A stretch of DNA of 64,000 nucleotides from Lachnospiraceae bacterium (GTDB lineage Bacteria; Bacillota; Clostridia; Lachnospirales; Lachnospiraceae). Location: positions 1 to 64,000 of the forward strand of contig CABJAW010000005.1 in assembly GCA_902363665.1 (NCBI GenBank), read 5' to 3'. The position numbers were made by a program, and so were the translations under genes. This document shows, in pieces, positions 53,160-61,363 of the stretch. Within the stretch, counting starts at the first letter, position 1, and the number at the start of each line of letters is the position of its first letter. The notes below the pieces were generated by a model, which was not told the origin of the DNA, did not search any database, and worked only from the letters and a program-made list of their open reading frames with translations.

Positions 53160-54605
53160 ATGAAGAATTTAGGCAAAATATTCGGGAAATTGATAAGGGG
53201 ATTTCTCTGTGCAGTTGTTTTTCTTATTGTATTCGGCATTTCTACGGTAGTAAAATTATCTTCCCTCACAGGAATTGATGCAAACAGTTTTACGCTGCAA
53301 AACAAGGGAACAGAAACTGTGAAATATGAAGGAGAGATACTTAGAGAAAAGCATTCCATTTCGTATATCACAAATGAAGGAACGGTTGATGAACGTCAGA
53401 TTATAGTATTAAAACCTGCGGAAGTAGCTGGAGATCTTCCACTTATATATATTCCACATTATGAGATTGATGAAAATACAGCGGATTTTCATCAATATAT
53501 GAACCATGGCTGGGCTGTAGCATCACCTGTATTCTCAAATAAATATAACAGCGAAGTGACAGGAAATGATTTGGTCTTTAACAATGCTGCTTTATATCAA
53601 ATAAGACATATGGATGGTATTGATAAAGAACGAATTGCTATCGTAGGCGGATCGGCAGGTGGATATATGTCCTTAATGTTGAATATGCTTCAGATGGGAA
53701 CATGTGCATCAATAGCGAATTCGCCTATTGCAAATGTGTATTATAATTTATATGTATACTTTCATGCTTGTGACGAATTGAACCAGGCATCTTCTTTTAA
53801 CTCGATTACAATGCCAATCCAGATGCTTATTTCAAAATCATTTAGACCTAATCTGGATAATTTCCCAGACGTTCAGGATGCTGACCGATGGGCTGCATTA
53901 TCTCCGATTGGTCTTGCAAAATGTATCAGCAATCCCGTTGTAGTAAATCATTATACCGGTGATATTCTTGTACCGGTTGATCAGATAACAAAGAAATATA
54001 CTTACTCTGAGCGAAACAAGGCTTTTCCTGCGGATTTTCCTATAACGATGGGGAATGATTATCCGGGAATACTAAGTCATTCACTTGAAGAAGAAGCTGA
54101 TCCTGATGAAATCTGTGTTCAATACTATAAGCTTGAAAATCAGAATGTGGATATGGAAATGACTGCAAGCAATAAACTGCTGACAATTAATATTTTTGAT
54201 GATGGTCCTATGAATCCAAAGGGAACGCATACCGCCCCTGGAACCACAGGCAATCTGGATACGATGAAGTTCCTTGAAGAAATGTTTGAAAAAACCCTGA
54301 AGGGTACGGAAAAAGCGGAGAGTGCAAAACTAATACTTATGCTTGAAAGATATGCTGGGGAAAGTGTTCAGCTTCTGCCACATAAGGGGATTGACGATAC
54401 TCTTTATGGGTCTTTTGCAGTGTATCGGCAGGAAGTGATTGAGGAACTTAGAGCTTATGTTGTAAACAATTCTTTTGAAGCACTAGATGATCAAATGGAA
54501 ACAGCAATTGCCAATTCAAAAGATCCCGGTAAATTTTCACAAATATGGAAGGTAGTCAAAGCTAAAGTCAAAGCGGATATTCACAATCCGCTTTGCTGCT
54601 TGTAG
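53160..54605 (+). CDS. large membrane-anchored alpha/beta hydrolase
   Basis: 481 residues. A signal anchor at about 12-32 (LIRGFLCAVVFLIVFGIST) leads to an alpha/beta-hydrolase domain with IAIVGGSAGGYMSLML as nucleophile elbow. Later residues (YTGDILVPVDQ for aspartate, THTAPG with histidine) could complete the triad, but this part is less certain. It has no recognised substrate. The last 12 or so residues (ADIHNPLCCL) and the stop are read from a REP palindrome, so the original C-terminus was replaced. Confidence 0.75.
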   Translation: MKNLGKIFGKLIRGFLCAVVFLIVFGISTVVKLSSLTGIDANSFTLQNKGTETVKYEGEILREKHSISYITNEGTVDERQIIVLKPAEVAGDLPLIYIPHYEIDENTADFHQYMNHGWAVASPVFSNKYNSEVTGNDLVFNNAALYQIRHMDGIDKERIAIVGGSAGGYMSLMLNMLQMGTCASIANSPIANVYYNLYVYFHACDELNQASSFNSITMPIQMLISKSFRPNLDNFPDVQDADRWAALSPIGLAKCISNPVVVNHYTGDILVPVDQITKKYTYSERNKAFPADFPITMGNDYPGILSHSLEEEADPDEICVQYYKLENQNVDMEMTASNKLLTINIFDDGPMNPKGTHTAPGTTGNLDTMKFLEEMFEKTLKGTEKAESAKLILMLERYAGESVQLLPHKGIDDTLYGSFAVYRQEVIEELRAYVVNNSFEALDDQMETAIANSKDPGKFSQIWKVVKAKVKADIHNPLCCL

Positions 54606-54785
54606 GATCATAAGGGATGCATTATTTTATTGAATTGCTGTAGGCTCGTAAGGAATCCTCCCGTAAACGGATCCCTCCTCCTAATACATAAGTTGTAGGG
54701 ATTAGGATACCTTACGAGATTCCGCAAGCGAGTCCTTCCTATGATTGATATTTCATAACCGAGTAGCTACTTCGCAGCTTATCAG
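54569..54785. repeat. composite intergenic inverted-repeat element, copy C
   Basis: A REP palindrome (54569-54594) is followed by TGCTTGTAGGATCATAAGG, GGCTCGTAAGGAATCCTCCC, GTAAACGGATCCCTCCT, CCTTACGAGATTCCGCAAGCG and ATGATTGATATTTCATAACC as in copy B. It has two extra insertions (about 54622-54645 and 54677-54703). Its start overlaps the hydrolase coding end. Confidence 0.85.
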
Positions 54786-54835
54786 GCGTGGCTTAAAATA
54801 TGCAATTTATGGGCTACATTCTATAAAAAGCCCAA

Positions 54836-54864
54836 TTGTGATTCGAAGCCGACACGTGTATAAT
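54836..54864 (+). promoter_or_regulatory. promoter of the truncated fic copy
   Basis: TTGTGA at 54836-54841 and TATAAT at 54859-54864, 17-bp spacer. The same promoter is at 56949. Three 12-nt units (for example GAAAATGTGTAA) follow at 54872-54907. Confidence 0.7.
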
Positions 54865-54925
54865 AGAGGCAGAGAATACGCAAGAAAATGTGTAAGATAA
54901 TATGCAAGATCGGGGAGGTGCTTTT

Positions 54926-55081
54926 ATGGGAGATTACAGACCACCTTTTACAGTAACCAATAGAATATTGTTATATGTATCATCGGTTTCCGAAAAAGCA
55001 GGACGTATCACAGCGCTAGGCAGCCTTACAGCAAACTCTCTTACACTGGGGCAGGTAAGGGATGTAATTAGTGGCAGATAG
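54926..55081 (+). pseudogene. truncated fic copy (N-terminal 51 codons)
   Basis: The frame starts MGDYRPPFTVTNRILLYVSS like the intact fic at 57051, with the same leader and GGGGAGGTG ribosome site. Compared with it, residues 37-57 are deleted in frame, exactly the segment with the inhibitory helix. The deletion joins at GCAAA, present at both ends in the intact gene. A TAG then ends the frame where homology stops. It could still produce a 51-residue peptide. Confidence 0.85.
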
Positions 55082-55112
55082 AGATGCGTGCAGAAAAGAA
55101 AGGTGTGAGACG

Positions 55113-56702
55113 ATGGGAATGTTTGTAAATCCGGGAAATGAGGCATTTGCGGTTGCACTGAATTCGGAGATTTATATTGATAAAACGGGACTTCTAACCT
55201 ATACCAATAAAGTTATGAACACTTTGCAGGGATATATCTGCAACAGCCGTCCGCGGCGGTTCGGAAAATCAATCACAGCAAACATGCTCACCGCATATTA
55301 CAGCAAGGGCTGCAGCTCCGGAGAAATGTTTTCCGGATTGGAAATCAGCAAGGCAGAGGATTTTAAAAAACATTTGAATCGATACGATGTGCTTCACTGG
55401 GATATTCAGTGGTGTATGGAACCGGCGGGCGGTCCGGAACGGATTGTTTCTTATATTTCAGAAAAAACGATTTCAGAGTTAAAAGAATATTATCCCAATA
55501 TACTTCCGGAAGAACTTCGATCACTGCCGGAGGCGTTGTCGCGGATTAATGTGGCATCCGGAACAAAATTTATTGTGATAATAGATGAGTGGGATGTTCT
55601 GATACGTGATGAGGCGGCTGATATCGGCACGCAGGAAGAATATATCAACTTTTTACGGGCGATGTTCAAAGGAACAGAGCCGACCAAATATATTCAACTG
55701 GCATATCTGACAGGTATTCTGCCTGTGAAAAAAGAAAAGACACAGTCAGCGCTGAATAATTTCAAAGATTACTCTATGCTGCATGCCGGTCCAATCGCAT
55801 CGTATGTAGGCTTTACGGAAAAAGAGGTTCAGAAATTATGTGAAACGTATGGACAGGAGTTTGAAGAGGTTAAACGGTGGTATGATGGTTACCAGATTGG
55901 AAAATACCATGTATACAATCCAAATGCAGTGGTAAATCTGATGCTGGAAGGCGAATTCCAGAGCTACTGGTCCGGAACCGCATCCTATGAAGCAATTGTT
56001 CCATTGATTAATATGGATTTTGACGGCCTTAGAAGCGCCGTAATTGAAATGCTTTCAGGAGATCATGTTCCGGTTGATGTCACCTCTTTTCAGAATGATA
56101 CCGTCAGCTTTGCAAATAAAGATGATGTGCTGACGTATCTGATTCACCTCGGATACCTGGCTTATGACAGGACATTTAAAACTGCTTTTATTCCAAATGA
56201 GGAAATCCGTCAGGAACTGATTCTGGCAACAAAAAGAAAAAAATGGAATGAGTTGATTACGTTTGAAAAAGAATCAGAGCAGCTTTTGAAGGATACGCTT
56301 CAGATGAATGGAAAAGCAGTGGCAAAAGAAATTGAGAAAATTCACATGGAATATGCTTCTGCGATTCAGTATAATAACGAAAATTCACTCAGCAGTGTTC
56401 TGGCTATCGCTTATTTAAGTTCACTGCAATATTATTTCAAACCAATTCGTGAATTCCCGGCAGGTCGTGGATTTGCAGATTTTGTGTTTATTCCTAAGCC
56501 AGAGTTTCAGAATTACTATCCGGCGCTTGTTGTAGAACTGAAATGGGATAAAAGCGTCAAAGCAGCATTAGATCAGATTAAGGACAGAAAATATCCAGAT
56601 TCCGTTGCGTGTTACGCGGGGGAGCTTTTGCTGATAGGAATTAATTATGATGAGAGAACGAAAAAACATGAATGTCGGATTGAGAAATATGAGAAATGTT
56701 GA
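55113..56702 (+). CDS. AAA-ATPase-like / PD-(D/E)XK nuclease-like protein
   Basis: 529 residues. An N-terminal AAA-ATPase_like domain (PF09820 type; NPGNEAFAVALNSEIYIDKT and phosphate loop RPRRFGKSITANML) is followed by a C-terminal DUF1703 domain of the PD-(D/E)XK nuclease superfamily (GRGFADFVFIP.., LVVELKW). These proteins are very common and multicopy in gut Clostridia and Bacteroidetes; the role is unknown, with mobile or defence functions proposed. I choose the ATG at 55113 after AAAGGTG; the frame extends upstream into the fic remnant. Confidence 0.88.
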   Translation: MGMFVNPGNEAFAVALNSEIYIDKTGLLTYTNKVMNTLQGYICNSRPRRFGKSITANMLTAYYSKGCSSGEMFSGLEISKAEDFKKHLNRYDVLHWDIQWCMEPAGGPERIVSYISEKTISELKEYYPNILPEELRSLPEALSRINVASGTKFIVIIDEWDVLIRDEAADIGTQEEYINFLRAMFKGTEPTKYIQLAYLTGILPVKKEKTQSALNNFKDYSMLHAGPIASYVGFTEKEVQKLCETYGQEFEEVKRWYDGYQIGKYHVYNPNAVVNLMLEGEFQSYWSGTASYEAIVPLINMDFDGLRSAVIEMLSGDHVPVDVTSFQNDTVSFANKDDVLTYLIHLGYLAYDRTFKTAFIPNEEIRQELILATKRKKWNELITFEKESEQLLKDTLQMNGKAVAKEIEKIHMEYASAIQYNNENSLSSVLAIAYLSSLQYYFKPIREFPAGRGFADFVFIPKPEFQNYYPALVVELKWDKSVKAALDQIKDRKYPDSVACYAGELLLIGINYDERTKKHECRIEKYEKC

Positions 56703-56768
56703 GGCAAGTTAAAACAATAAAAATGAGGTCTCATGTCTGTGTTAAAATATCCTGCACGCTGCGAAAAG

Positions 56769-56909
56769 CAGCCGTGGCGAAACGGAGGGGCAGCTGTCCA
56801 CATGTCTGCGGCAGATGTGCGAATCAGGGCGGATGAAGTCCGACATGAGCGCACAGATGCCAGAAAGACTAGGTGGACTGCGTCCCTCCGTTTTGTCACA
56901 GCGTCCGGT
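56769..56909. repeat. 141-bp foldable element, copy 1
   Basis: The arms CCGTGGCGAAACGGAGGG (56772-56789) and CCCTCCGTTTTGTCACAG (56884-56901) pair with G-T wobbles. Inner stems include GTCCAC with GTGGAC. A 141-bp copy with five substitutions is at 63538-63678. Confidence 0.85.
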
Positions 56910-56948
56910 CTGACATTTGTCAATAAGCTGCATTCCATAAAAGCCCAA

Positions 56949-56977
56949 TTGTGCTTCAAAGCCGACACGTGTATAAT
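56949..56977 (+). promoter_or_regulatory. promoter of the intact fic gene
   Basis: TTGTGC at 56949-56954 and TATAAT at 56972-56977, 17-bp spacer, nearly identical to the promoter at 54836. Confidence 0.75.
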
Positions 56978-56984
56978 AGAGAAA

Positions 56985-57032
56985 GAAAATATGTAAGAAA
57001 ATGTGCAAGATAATGTGTAAGATAATATGCAA
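56985..57032 (+). repeat. four tandem 12-bp units in the fic leader
   Basis: GAAAATATGTAA, GAAAATGTGCAA, GATAATGTGTAA and GATAATATGCAA follow head to tail just before the ribosome site. The truncated fic copy has three such units, so the number varies between the two copies. Confidence 0.8.
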
Positions 57033-57050
57033 GATCGGGGAGGTGCTTTT

Positions 57051-58043
57051 ATGGGAGATTACAGACCGCCTTTTACAGTGACAAATAAAATATTGCTGTA
57101 TGTATCGTCTATTTCCGAAAAAATAGGACGTATCACAGCGACAAACAGCCTTACAGCAAAACCGCATTTAAGAAAAAATAACAGAATCAAGTCAATTCAT
57201 TCATCTTTGAAGATTGAGGCAAATTCTCTGACACTGGGGCAGGTAAGGGATGTAATTAATGGCAGATTTGTACTTGGTGAGCAGAAGGAAATTCAGGAAG
57301 TAAAAAATGCCTATGCAGCCTATGAACGACTTTCAGAAATCAATCCATATAGTATTCGAGATTTAAAACAGTTTCACGGGATTATGACAAAGTATCTTGT
57401 GGAAGAGTCCGGTAGATTCCGGTCTGGGGAAGAGGGGGTTTTTAATGGTGATCAGTGTATCTTCATGGCACCTCCGGCACGATTTGTACCTGGGCTCATG
57501 GAAGAGCTGTTTCAATGGATGAAAACAGCGCAGAAAGAGATTCATCCGTTGATTTTAAGCAGTGTATTTCATTATGAATTTGTATTTATCCATCCTTTTT
57601 CGGATGGAAACGGAAGAATGGCACGATTGTGGCATACTGCTATTTTGTCTAAGTGGAAACCGATATTTGAATATATTCCAATTGAAAGTCAGATTGAGAA
57701 GTTTCAGGATGAATACTATGAAGCGATTGCCAGATGTCATCTTGCGGGAGAGTCCACCGTTTTTATAGAGTTTATCCTGGCACAGATTGATAAAATTCTG
57801 GATGAAATCTGCGCTCAGATGGATGGGGAAAACGAATATCTTTCAGAAGCAGTAAAACGTCTGCTGGATGTCATGGAATACGATATTCCTTATACCAGTA
57901 AAAGTCTTATGGAAAAGCTGGAACTAAAATCAAGAGATGGGTTCCGTAGAAATTATCTGCTGCCGGCAATGGAACTGAAGCTTATCAGAATGACAATACC
58001 GAATAAACCAAACAGCAGAAATCAAAGATATGTCAAGTGTTGA
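57051..58043 (+). CDS. fic: Fic-domain AMP-transferase (class II-like)
   Basis: 330 residues. The N-terminal inhibitory helix motif is SSLKIEAN (E56), the Fic core has H181 in HPFSDGNGRMAR, and a winged-helix-like C-terminus follows (about 260-330). Fic enzymes transfer AMP or related groups to hydroxyl side chains; the glutamate of the helix blocks ATP in the resting state. The motif here reads EA where EG is usual, a mild departure. The ATG at 57051 follows GGGGAGGTG. No separate antitoxin gene is adjacent. The neighbouring truncated copy is a partial duplicate. Confidence 0.93.
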   Translation: MGDYRPPFTVTNKILLYVSSISEKIGRITATNSLTAKPHLRKNNRIKSIHSSLKIEANSLTLGQVRDVINGRFVLGEQKEIQEVKNAYAAYERLSEINPYSIRDLKQFHGIMTKYLVEESGRFRSGEEGVFNGDQCIFMAPPARFVPGLMEELFQWMKTAQKEIHPLILSSVFHYEFVFIHPFSDGNGRMARLWHTAILSKWKPIFEYIPIESQIEKFQDEYYEAIARCHLAGESTVFIEFILAQIDKILDEICAQMDGENEYLSEAVKRLLDVMEYDIPYTSKSLMEKLELKSRDGFRRNYLLPAMELKLIRMTIPNKPNSRNQRYVKC

Positions 58044-58118
58044 CGAAAACATACCAAAATGATAGAGTACAGATGTCATATACAAAACGGAGAGTGCTGT
58101 TTATTTATGAGCAGCAGC

Positions 58119-58143
58119 AAAGCGGTCTGCAGATATCCGCTTT
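58119..58143. repeat. REP-like palindrome upstream of the GNAT gene
   Basis: AAAGCGG and CCGCTTT flank an 11-base centre (TCTGCAGATAT); the arms are shorter than in copies 1 and 2. Confidence 0.65.
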
Positions 58144-58175
58144 ACAAGATTCAATCCGGCAGGAGGACACTGAGC

Positions 58176-58670
58176 ATGCTCACAATCAGAAAAGCACGCC
58201 AGGAGGACTTACCGTCCCTTCTGGCGATTTATAATTACGAAATTGAACATGGAACGGCGACGTTCGACCTGAATCCGAAGACTTTGGAAGAACGTCAGAA
58301 ATGGTTTGACCTGCACAGCGGCGGGAAGTACCTGCTGCTTGTGGCAGAGGAGGACGGCGAGGCGGTGGGATATGCCAGTCTTTCTCCTTATCGCGAATGG
58401 GAGGCATATGCTCAGACCGTGGAGCTTTCCATTTATGTGGATGCCGCTCATCGAAGAAAAGGGATCGGCGATCAGCTGATGCAGGCAATCCTTACGTATG
58501 CGCGCGAACGGGATGACATTTATACGGTTGTGTCAGTCATCACCGGTGACAACGAAAAGAGCATCCGCATGCATAAAAAATACGGATTTGAGGACTGCGG
58601 AAGGCTCAAAGAAGTCGGGATGAAGTTCGGGCGCCGCCTTGATGTTGTAAATCTGCAGCTGTTCGTATAA
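58176..58670 (+). CDS. GNAT acetyltransferase (phosphinothricin acetyltransferase-like)
   Basis: 164 residues from the ATG at 58176, after AGGAGG. The GNAT acetyl-CoA loop is AHRRKGIGDQLM (about 93-104), and IYNYEIEHGTATFD near the start is typical for the Pat/Bar and YwnH group that acetylates amino-group compounds such as methionine sulfone or phosphinothricin. The physiological substrate is unknown. The open frame upstream of 58176 reads through the REP palindrome and is not part of the gene. Confidence 0.88.
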   Translation: MLTIRKARQEDLPSLLAIYNYEIEHGTATFDLNPKTLEERQKWFDLHSGGKYLLLVAEEDGEAVGYASLSPYREWEAYAQTVELSIYVDAAHRRKGIGDQLMQAILTYARERDDIYTVVSVITGDNEKSIRMHKKYGFEDCGRLKEVGMKFGRRLDVVNLQLFV

Positions 58671-58787
58671 TGATGCGTAACATAGATGCAAAACAGAAAA
58701 TAAATTTTTCTCTGTATGTGTAAATAAAAATATGGAACAACAGGCAATTGCTGACGTAAGACAGCAGAGAAAAAAACAGGAGGAGCC

Positions 58788-59468
58788 ATGTACCGCATTT
58801 TTATTGTAGAAGATGATGCCGCGATCGCATCCACCCTCGCCAGACAAATCCAGATGTGGGGATATGAGGTGCGGTGTGCAGAGCATTTTCAGGACATTCT
58901 GAGCGAGTTTCAGTCATTTGATCCGCAGCTGGTACTGCTCGATCTGATGCTGCCGTTTTACAATGGCTATCACTGGTGCAGTGAGATACGGAAAATTTCA
59001 CGTGTGCCGATCCTCTTTCTGTCTTCTGCCTCCGACAATATGAACATTGTGATGGCGATGAATATGGGTGGCGATGACTTTATTGCGAAACCATTTGATT
59101 TAAATGTGCTCACGGCAAAGATTCAGGCGATTCTGCGGCGGACGTATGATTTTGCGAAAGCGCAGGAAGCGCTGGGATGCAGGGGAGCGGTGCTCAATAC
59201 TGCAGATGCGAGCCTTACGTATCAGGGACAGCGTCTGGAGCTGACAAAAAATGATTACCGGATTCTGCAGACGATTCTGGAGCGAAAGGGAAAGGTGGTC
59301 AGCCGTGATCTGCTGATGCAGCGGCTCTGGGAGACCGACTGCTTTGTAGATGAAAATACACTGACTGTCAATGTGACACGGCTGCGGAAAAAGCTGGAAT
59401 CCGTCGGGCTGCATGATTTTATTGTGACACGAAAAGGTATGGGATATCTGATCTCGGAGGAGTTATGA
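58788..59468 (+). CDS. OmpR-family response regulator (BceR-like)
   Basis: 226 residues. Receiver domain with D52 (VLLDLMLP) and a C-terminal winged helix (about 130-222). The gene order RR-HK-ABC ATPase-permease is that of the BceRSAB/PsdRSAB peptide-antibiotic modules of Firmicutes. AGGAGG precedes the ATG. It overlaps the kinase by 4 bases. Confidence 0.94.
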   Translation: MYRIFIVEDDAAIASTLARQIQMWGYEVRCAEHFQDILSEFQSFDPQLVLLDLMLPFYNGYHWCSEIRKISRVPILFLSSASDNMNIVMAMNMGGDDFIAKPFDLNVLTAKIQAILRRTYDFAKAQEALGCRGAVLNTADASLTYQGQRLELTKNDYRILQTILERKGKVVSRDLLMQRLWETDCFVDENTLTVNVTRLRKKLESVGLHDFIVTRKGMGYLISEEL

Positions 59469-60472
59469 TCTGGAATTATGTTAAAAGCAGAGCAGGGACA
59501 ATCGTGGTGTTCCTGCTTTTGTATCTTACAGCAGGTGTAGTTGCCGCATTGTACGGTCTTTCTGCAGTTGCAGTCGGCTATGCGGGCATTCTTTGCGCAG
59601 TGTTGTTTTTGGGAGCCGGAGTGTGGGATTTTTTCAGCTTTGTAAGAAAAATACACCAGCTGGAAGCGGCAAAAAAGGAAATTCTGATTACAGAGGAGCA
59701 TCTGCCGCATCCTGACAGCCTGGCTGAGGAACAGTATCAGGAAATGCTCGGTCTGCTTCAGGAAGAGAAAAAGCGGATCGAGCAGGAGAAGGAGCAGCAA
59801 TTTCAGGAAATGATGGAATACTATACGATGTGGGCTCATCAGATCAAGACACCGATTGCGGCATCGAGACTGATTTTACAAAGTGCGCAGGAAGAGTGCT
59901 GCGATGAAAACAGGCAGGAGATATTTTTGGAATTAAAAGAAGAAATCTCCCGCATCGACCAGTATGCGGATATGGTGATGTGCTATCTGCGGCTGGATAC
60001 CGGAACAACGGATTATGTGATCAGGGAATATGAGATTGATGGAATCGTGCGTCAGGCAGTTCGTATGTATGCGTCTGTGTTCATTCGAAAAAAGCTGCGC
60101 CTGATCTATGAGCCGCTTGAGCTGAAGATTCTTACGGATGAAAAATGGCTGCTGTTTGTCATCAGTCAGGTATTATCCAATGCACTGAAATATACGCCGA
60201 CCGGGACTGTTACTATTTATAAAAAAGAGCCGCAGACGCTGTGTATCAAAGACACCGGCATCGGGATCGCGCCGGAGGATCTGCCTCGCATCTTTGAAAA
60301 AGGCTATACAGGAAGCAACGGCCGTGCCGACAAAAAAGCGAGCGGAATCGGTCTCTACCTTAGCAAACGGATCTGCACAAACCTGGGCCATAAGATCACG
60401 GTTCACTCCGTGCCTGGCGAGGGAACAGAGGTATGCATTTGCCTGGAACGTGTGGATTTGGAAATAGAGTAA
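59465..60472 (+). CDS. intramembrane-sensing histidine kinase (BceS-like)
   Basis: 335 residues with only two membrane helices (about 10-32 and 36-58) and almost no extracellular loop, the mark of intramembrane-sensing kinases that read the state of their transporter. H125 (MWAHQIKTPIAAS) is the phospho-acceptor; N, G1 and G2 boxes follow (VLSNALKYTP, DTGIGIAPEDLP, GIGLYLSKRI). Confidence 0.94.
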   Translation: MIWNYVKSRAGTIVVFLLLYLTAGVVAALYGLSAVAVGYAGILCAVLFLGAGVWDFFSFVRKIHQLEAAKKEILITEEHLPHPDSLAEEQYQEMLGLLQEEKKRIEQEKEQQFQEMMEYYTMWAHQIKTPIAASRLILQSAQEECCDENRQEIFLELKEEISRIDQYADMVMCYLRLDTGTTDYVIREYEIDGIVRQAVRMYASVFIRKKLRLIYEPLELKILTDEKWLLFVISQVLSNALKYTPTGTVTIYKKEPQTLCIKDTGIGIAPEDLPRIFEKGYTGSNGRADKKASGIGLYLSKRICTNLGHKITVHSVPGEGTEVCICLERVDLEIE

Positions 60473-60486
60473 GGAATCTGCGCAAC

Positions 60487-60552
60487 CTTACAAATTTGTA
60501 AGCCACCCGTAAGCTGATCCAATGGCACGCCAGCCTCCATCCCGCTTATAAT
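60487..60552 (+). promoter_or_regulatory. BceR-type operator and -10 box of the ABC genes
   Basis: CTTACAAATTTGTAAG at 60487-60502 is a perfect 16-bp palindrome, and GTAAG recurs at 60509, 11 bp after the one at 60498. TATAAT lies at 60547-60552 with no good -35, as expected for an activator-dependent promoter. Confidence 0.65.
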
Positions 60553-60598
60553 AACTCCCGGAGCACAGAGGTCGAGATGAAGAACAGGAGGAGACAAC

Positions 60599-61363
60599 AT
60601 GGCGATCTTATCAGTCAAAAATATAAAAAAGACGTACATAACGCGTTTTGGCGGTAATCAGGTGCAGGCGCTGAAAAATGTGACGTTTGATGTGGAACAG
60701 GGAGAATATGTGGCGATCATGGGGGAATCAGGATCCGGAAAGACGACGCTGCTCAACATTTTAGCAGCACTTGATAAACCGACCTCAGGGACCGTACTTC
60801 TGGAAAACCGTGATTTTTCCAGAATCAAGGAATCAGAGCGTGCAATATTCAGGCGTGACAATCTTGGATTTGTGTTTCAGGAGTTTAATTTGCTGGATAC
60901 GTTTTCCCTGCAGGATAACATTTTTCTGCCGCTTGTGCTGGCCGGGATGGATTATAAGACCATGAACAGCCGGCTGCAGCCGATTGCGGAAAAGCTTGAA
61001 ATCACGCAGCTGCTGCAGAAATTTCCGTATGAGGTATCGGGGGGACAGAAGCAGCGTGCGGCAGTAGCCAGAGCATTGATTACGCAGCCAAAGCTGATTC
61101 TTGCGGATGAACCGACGGGGGCACTGGATTCTAGGGCAACGGATGAGCTGCTGCGGCTGTTTTCGGCAGTCAATGATGGCGGACAGACCATTTTGATGGT
61201 GACGCATTCTGTGAAAGCGGCAAGTCATGCAAACAGGGTGCTTTTTATCCGTGATGGAGAGGTGTTCCACCAGATTTACCGTGGCACCAGCACAAATGAG
61301 CAGTTGTATCAGAAGGTGGCAGATACCCTGACGATGCTTGCGACAGGCGGTGACCGGGCATGA
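60599..61363 (+). CDS. ABC transporter ATP-binding protein (BceA-like)
   Basis: 254 residues, MacB/LolD-type ATPase: Walker A GESGSGKTTLLN, Q-loop FVFQEFNLLDTFS, signature YEVSGGQKQRAAVARAL, Walker B LILADEPTGALDS. It energises the peptide-antibiotic resistance and sensing transporter. AGGAGG precedes the ATG. It overlaps the permease at ATGA. Confidence 0.94.
   Translation: MAILSVKNIKKTYITRFGGNQVQALKNVTFDVEQGEYVAIMGESGSGKTTLLNILAALDKPTSGTVLLENRDFSRIKESERAIFRRDNLGFVFQEFNLLDTFSLQDNIFLPLVLAGMDYKTMNSRLQPIAEKLEITQLLQKFPYEVSGGQKQRAAVARALITQPKLILADEPTGALDSRATDELLRLFSAVNDGGQTILMVTHSVKAASHANRVLFIRDGEVFHQIYRGTSTNEQLYQKVADTLTMLATGGDRA

Noticed and set aside
57051..58043. a conventional fic-antitoxin pair
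   Set aside because: No separate antitoxin gene is adjacent; the inhibitory helix is within the Fic protein itself, as in class II.
58059..58175. 39-residue N-terminal extension of the GNAT protein
   Set aside because: It reads through a REP palindrome; AGGAGG directly precedes the ATG at 58176.
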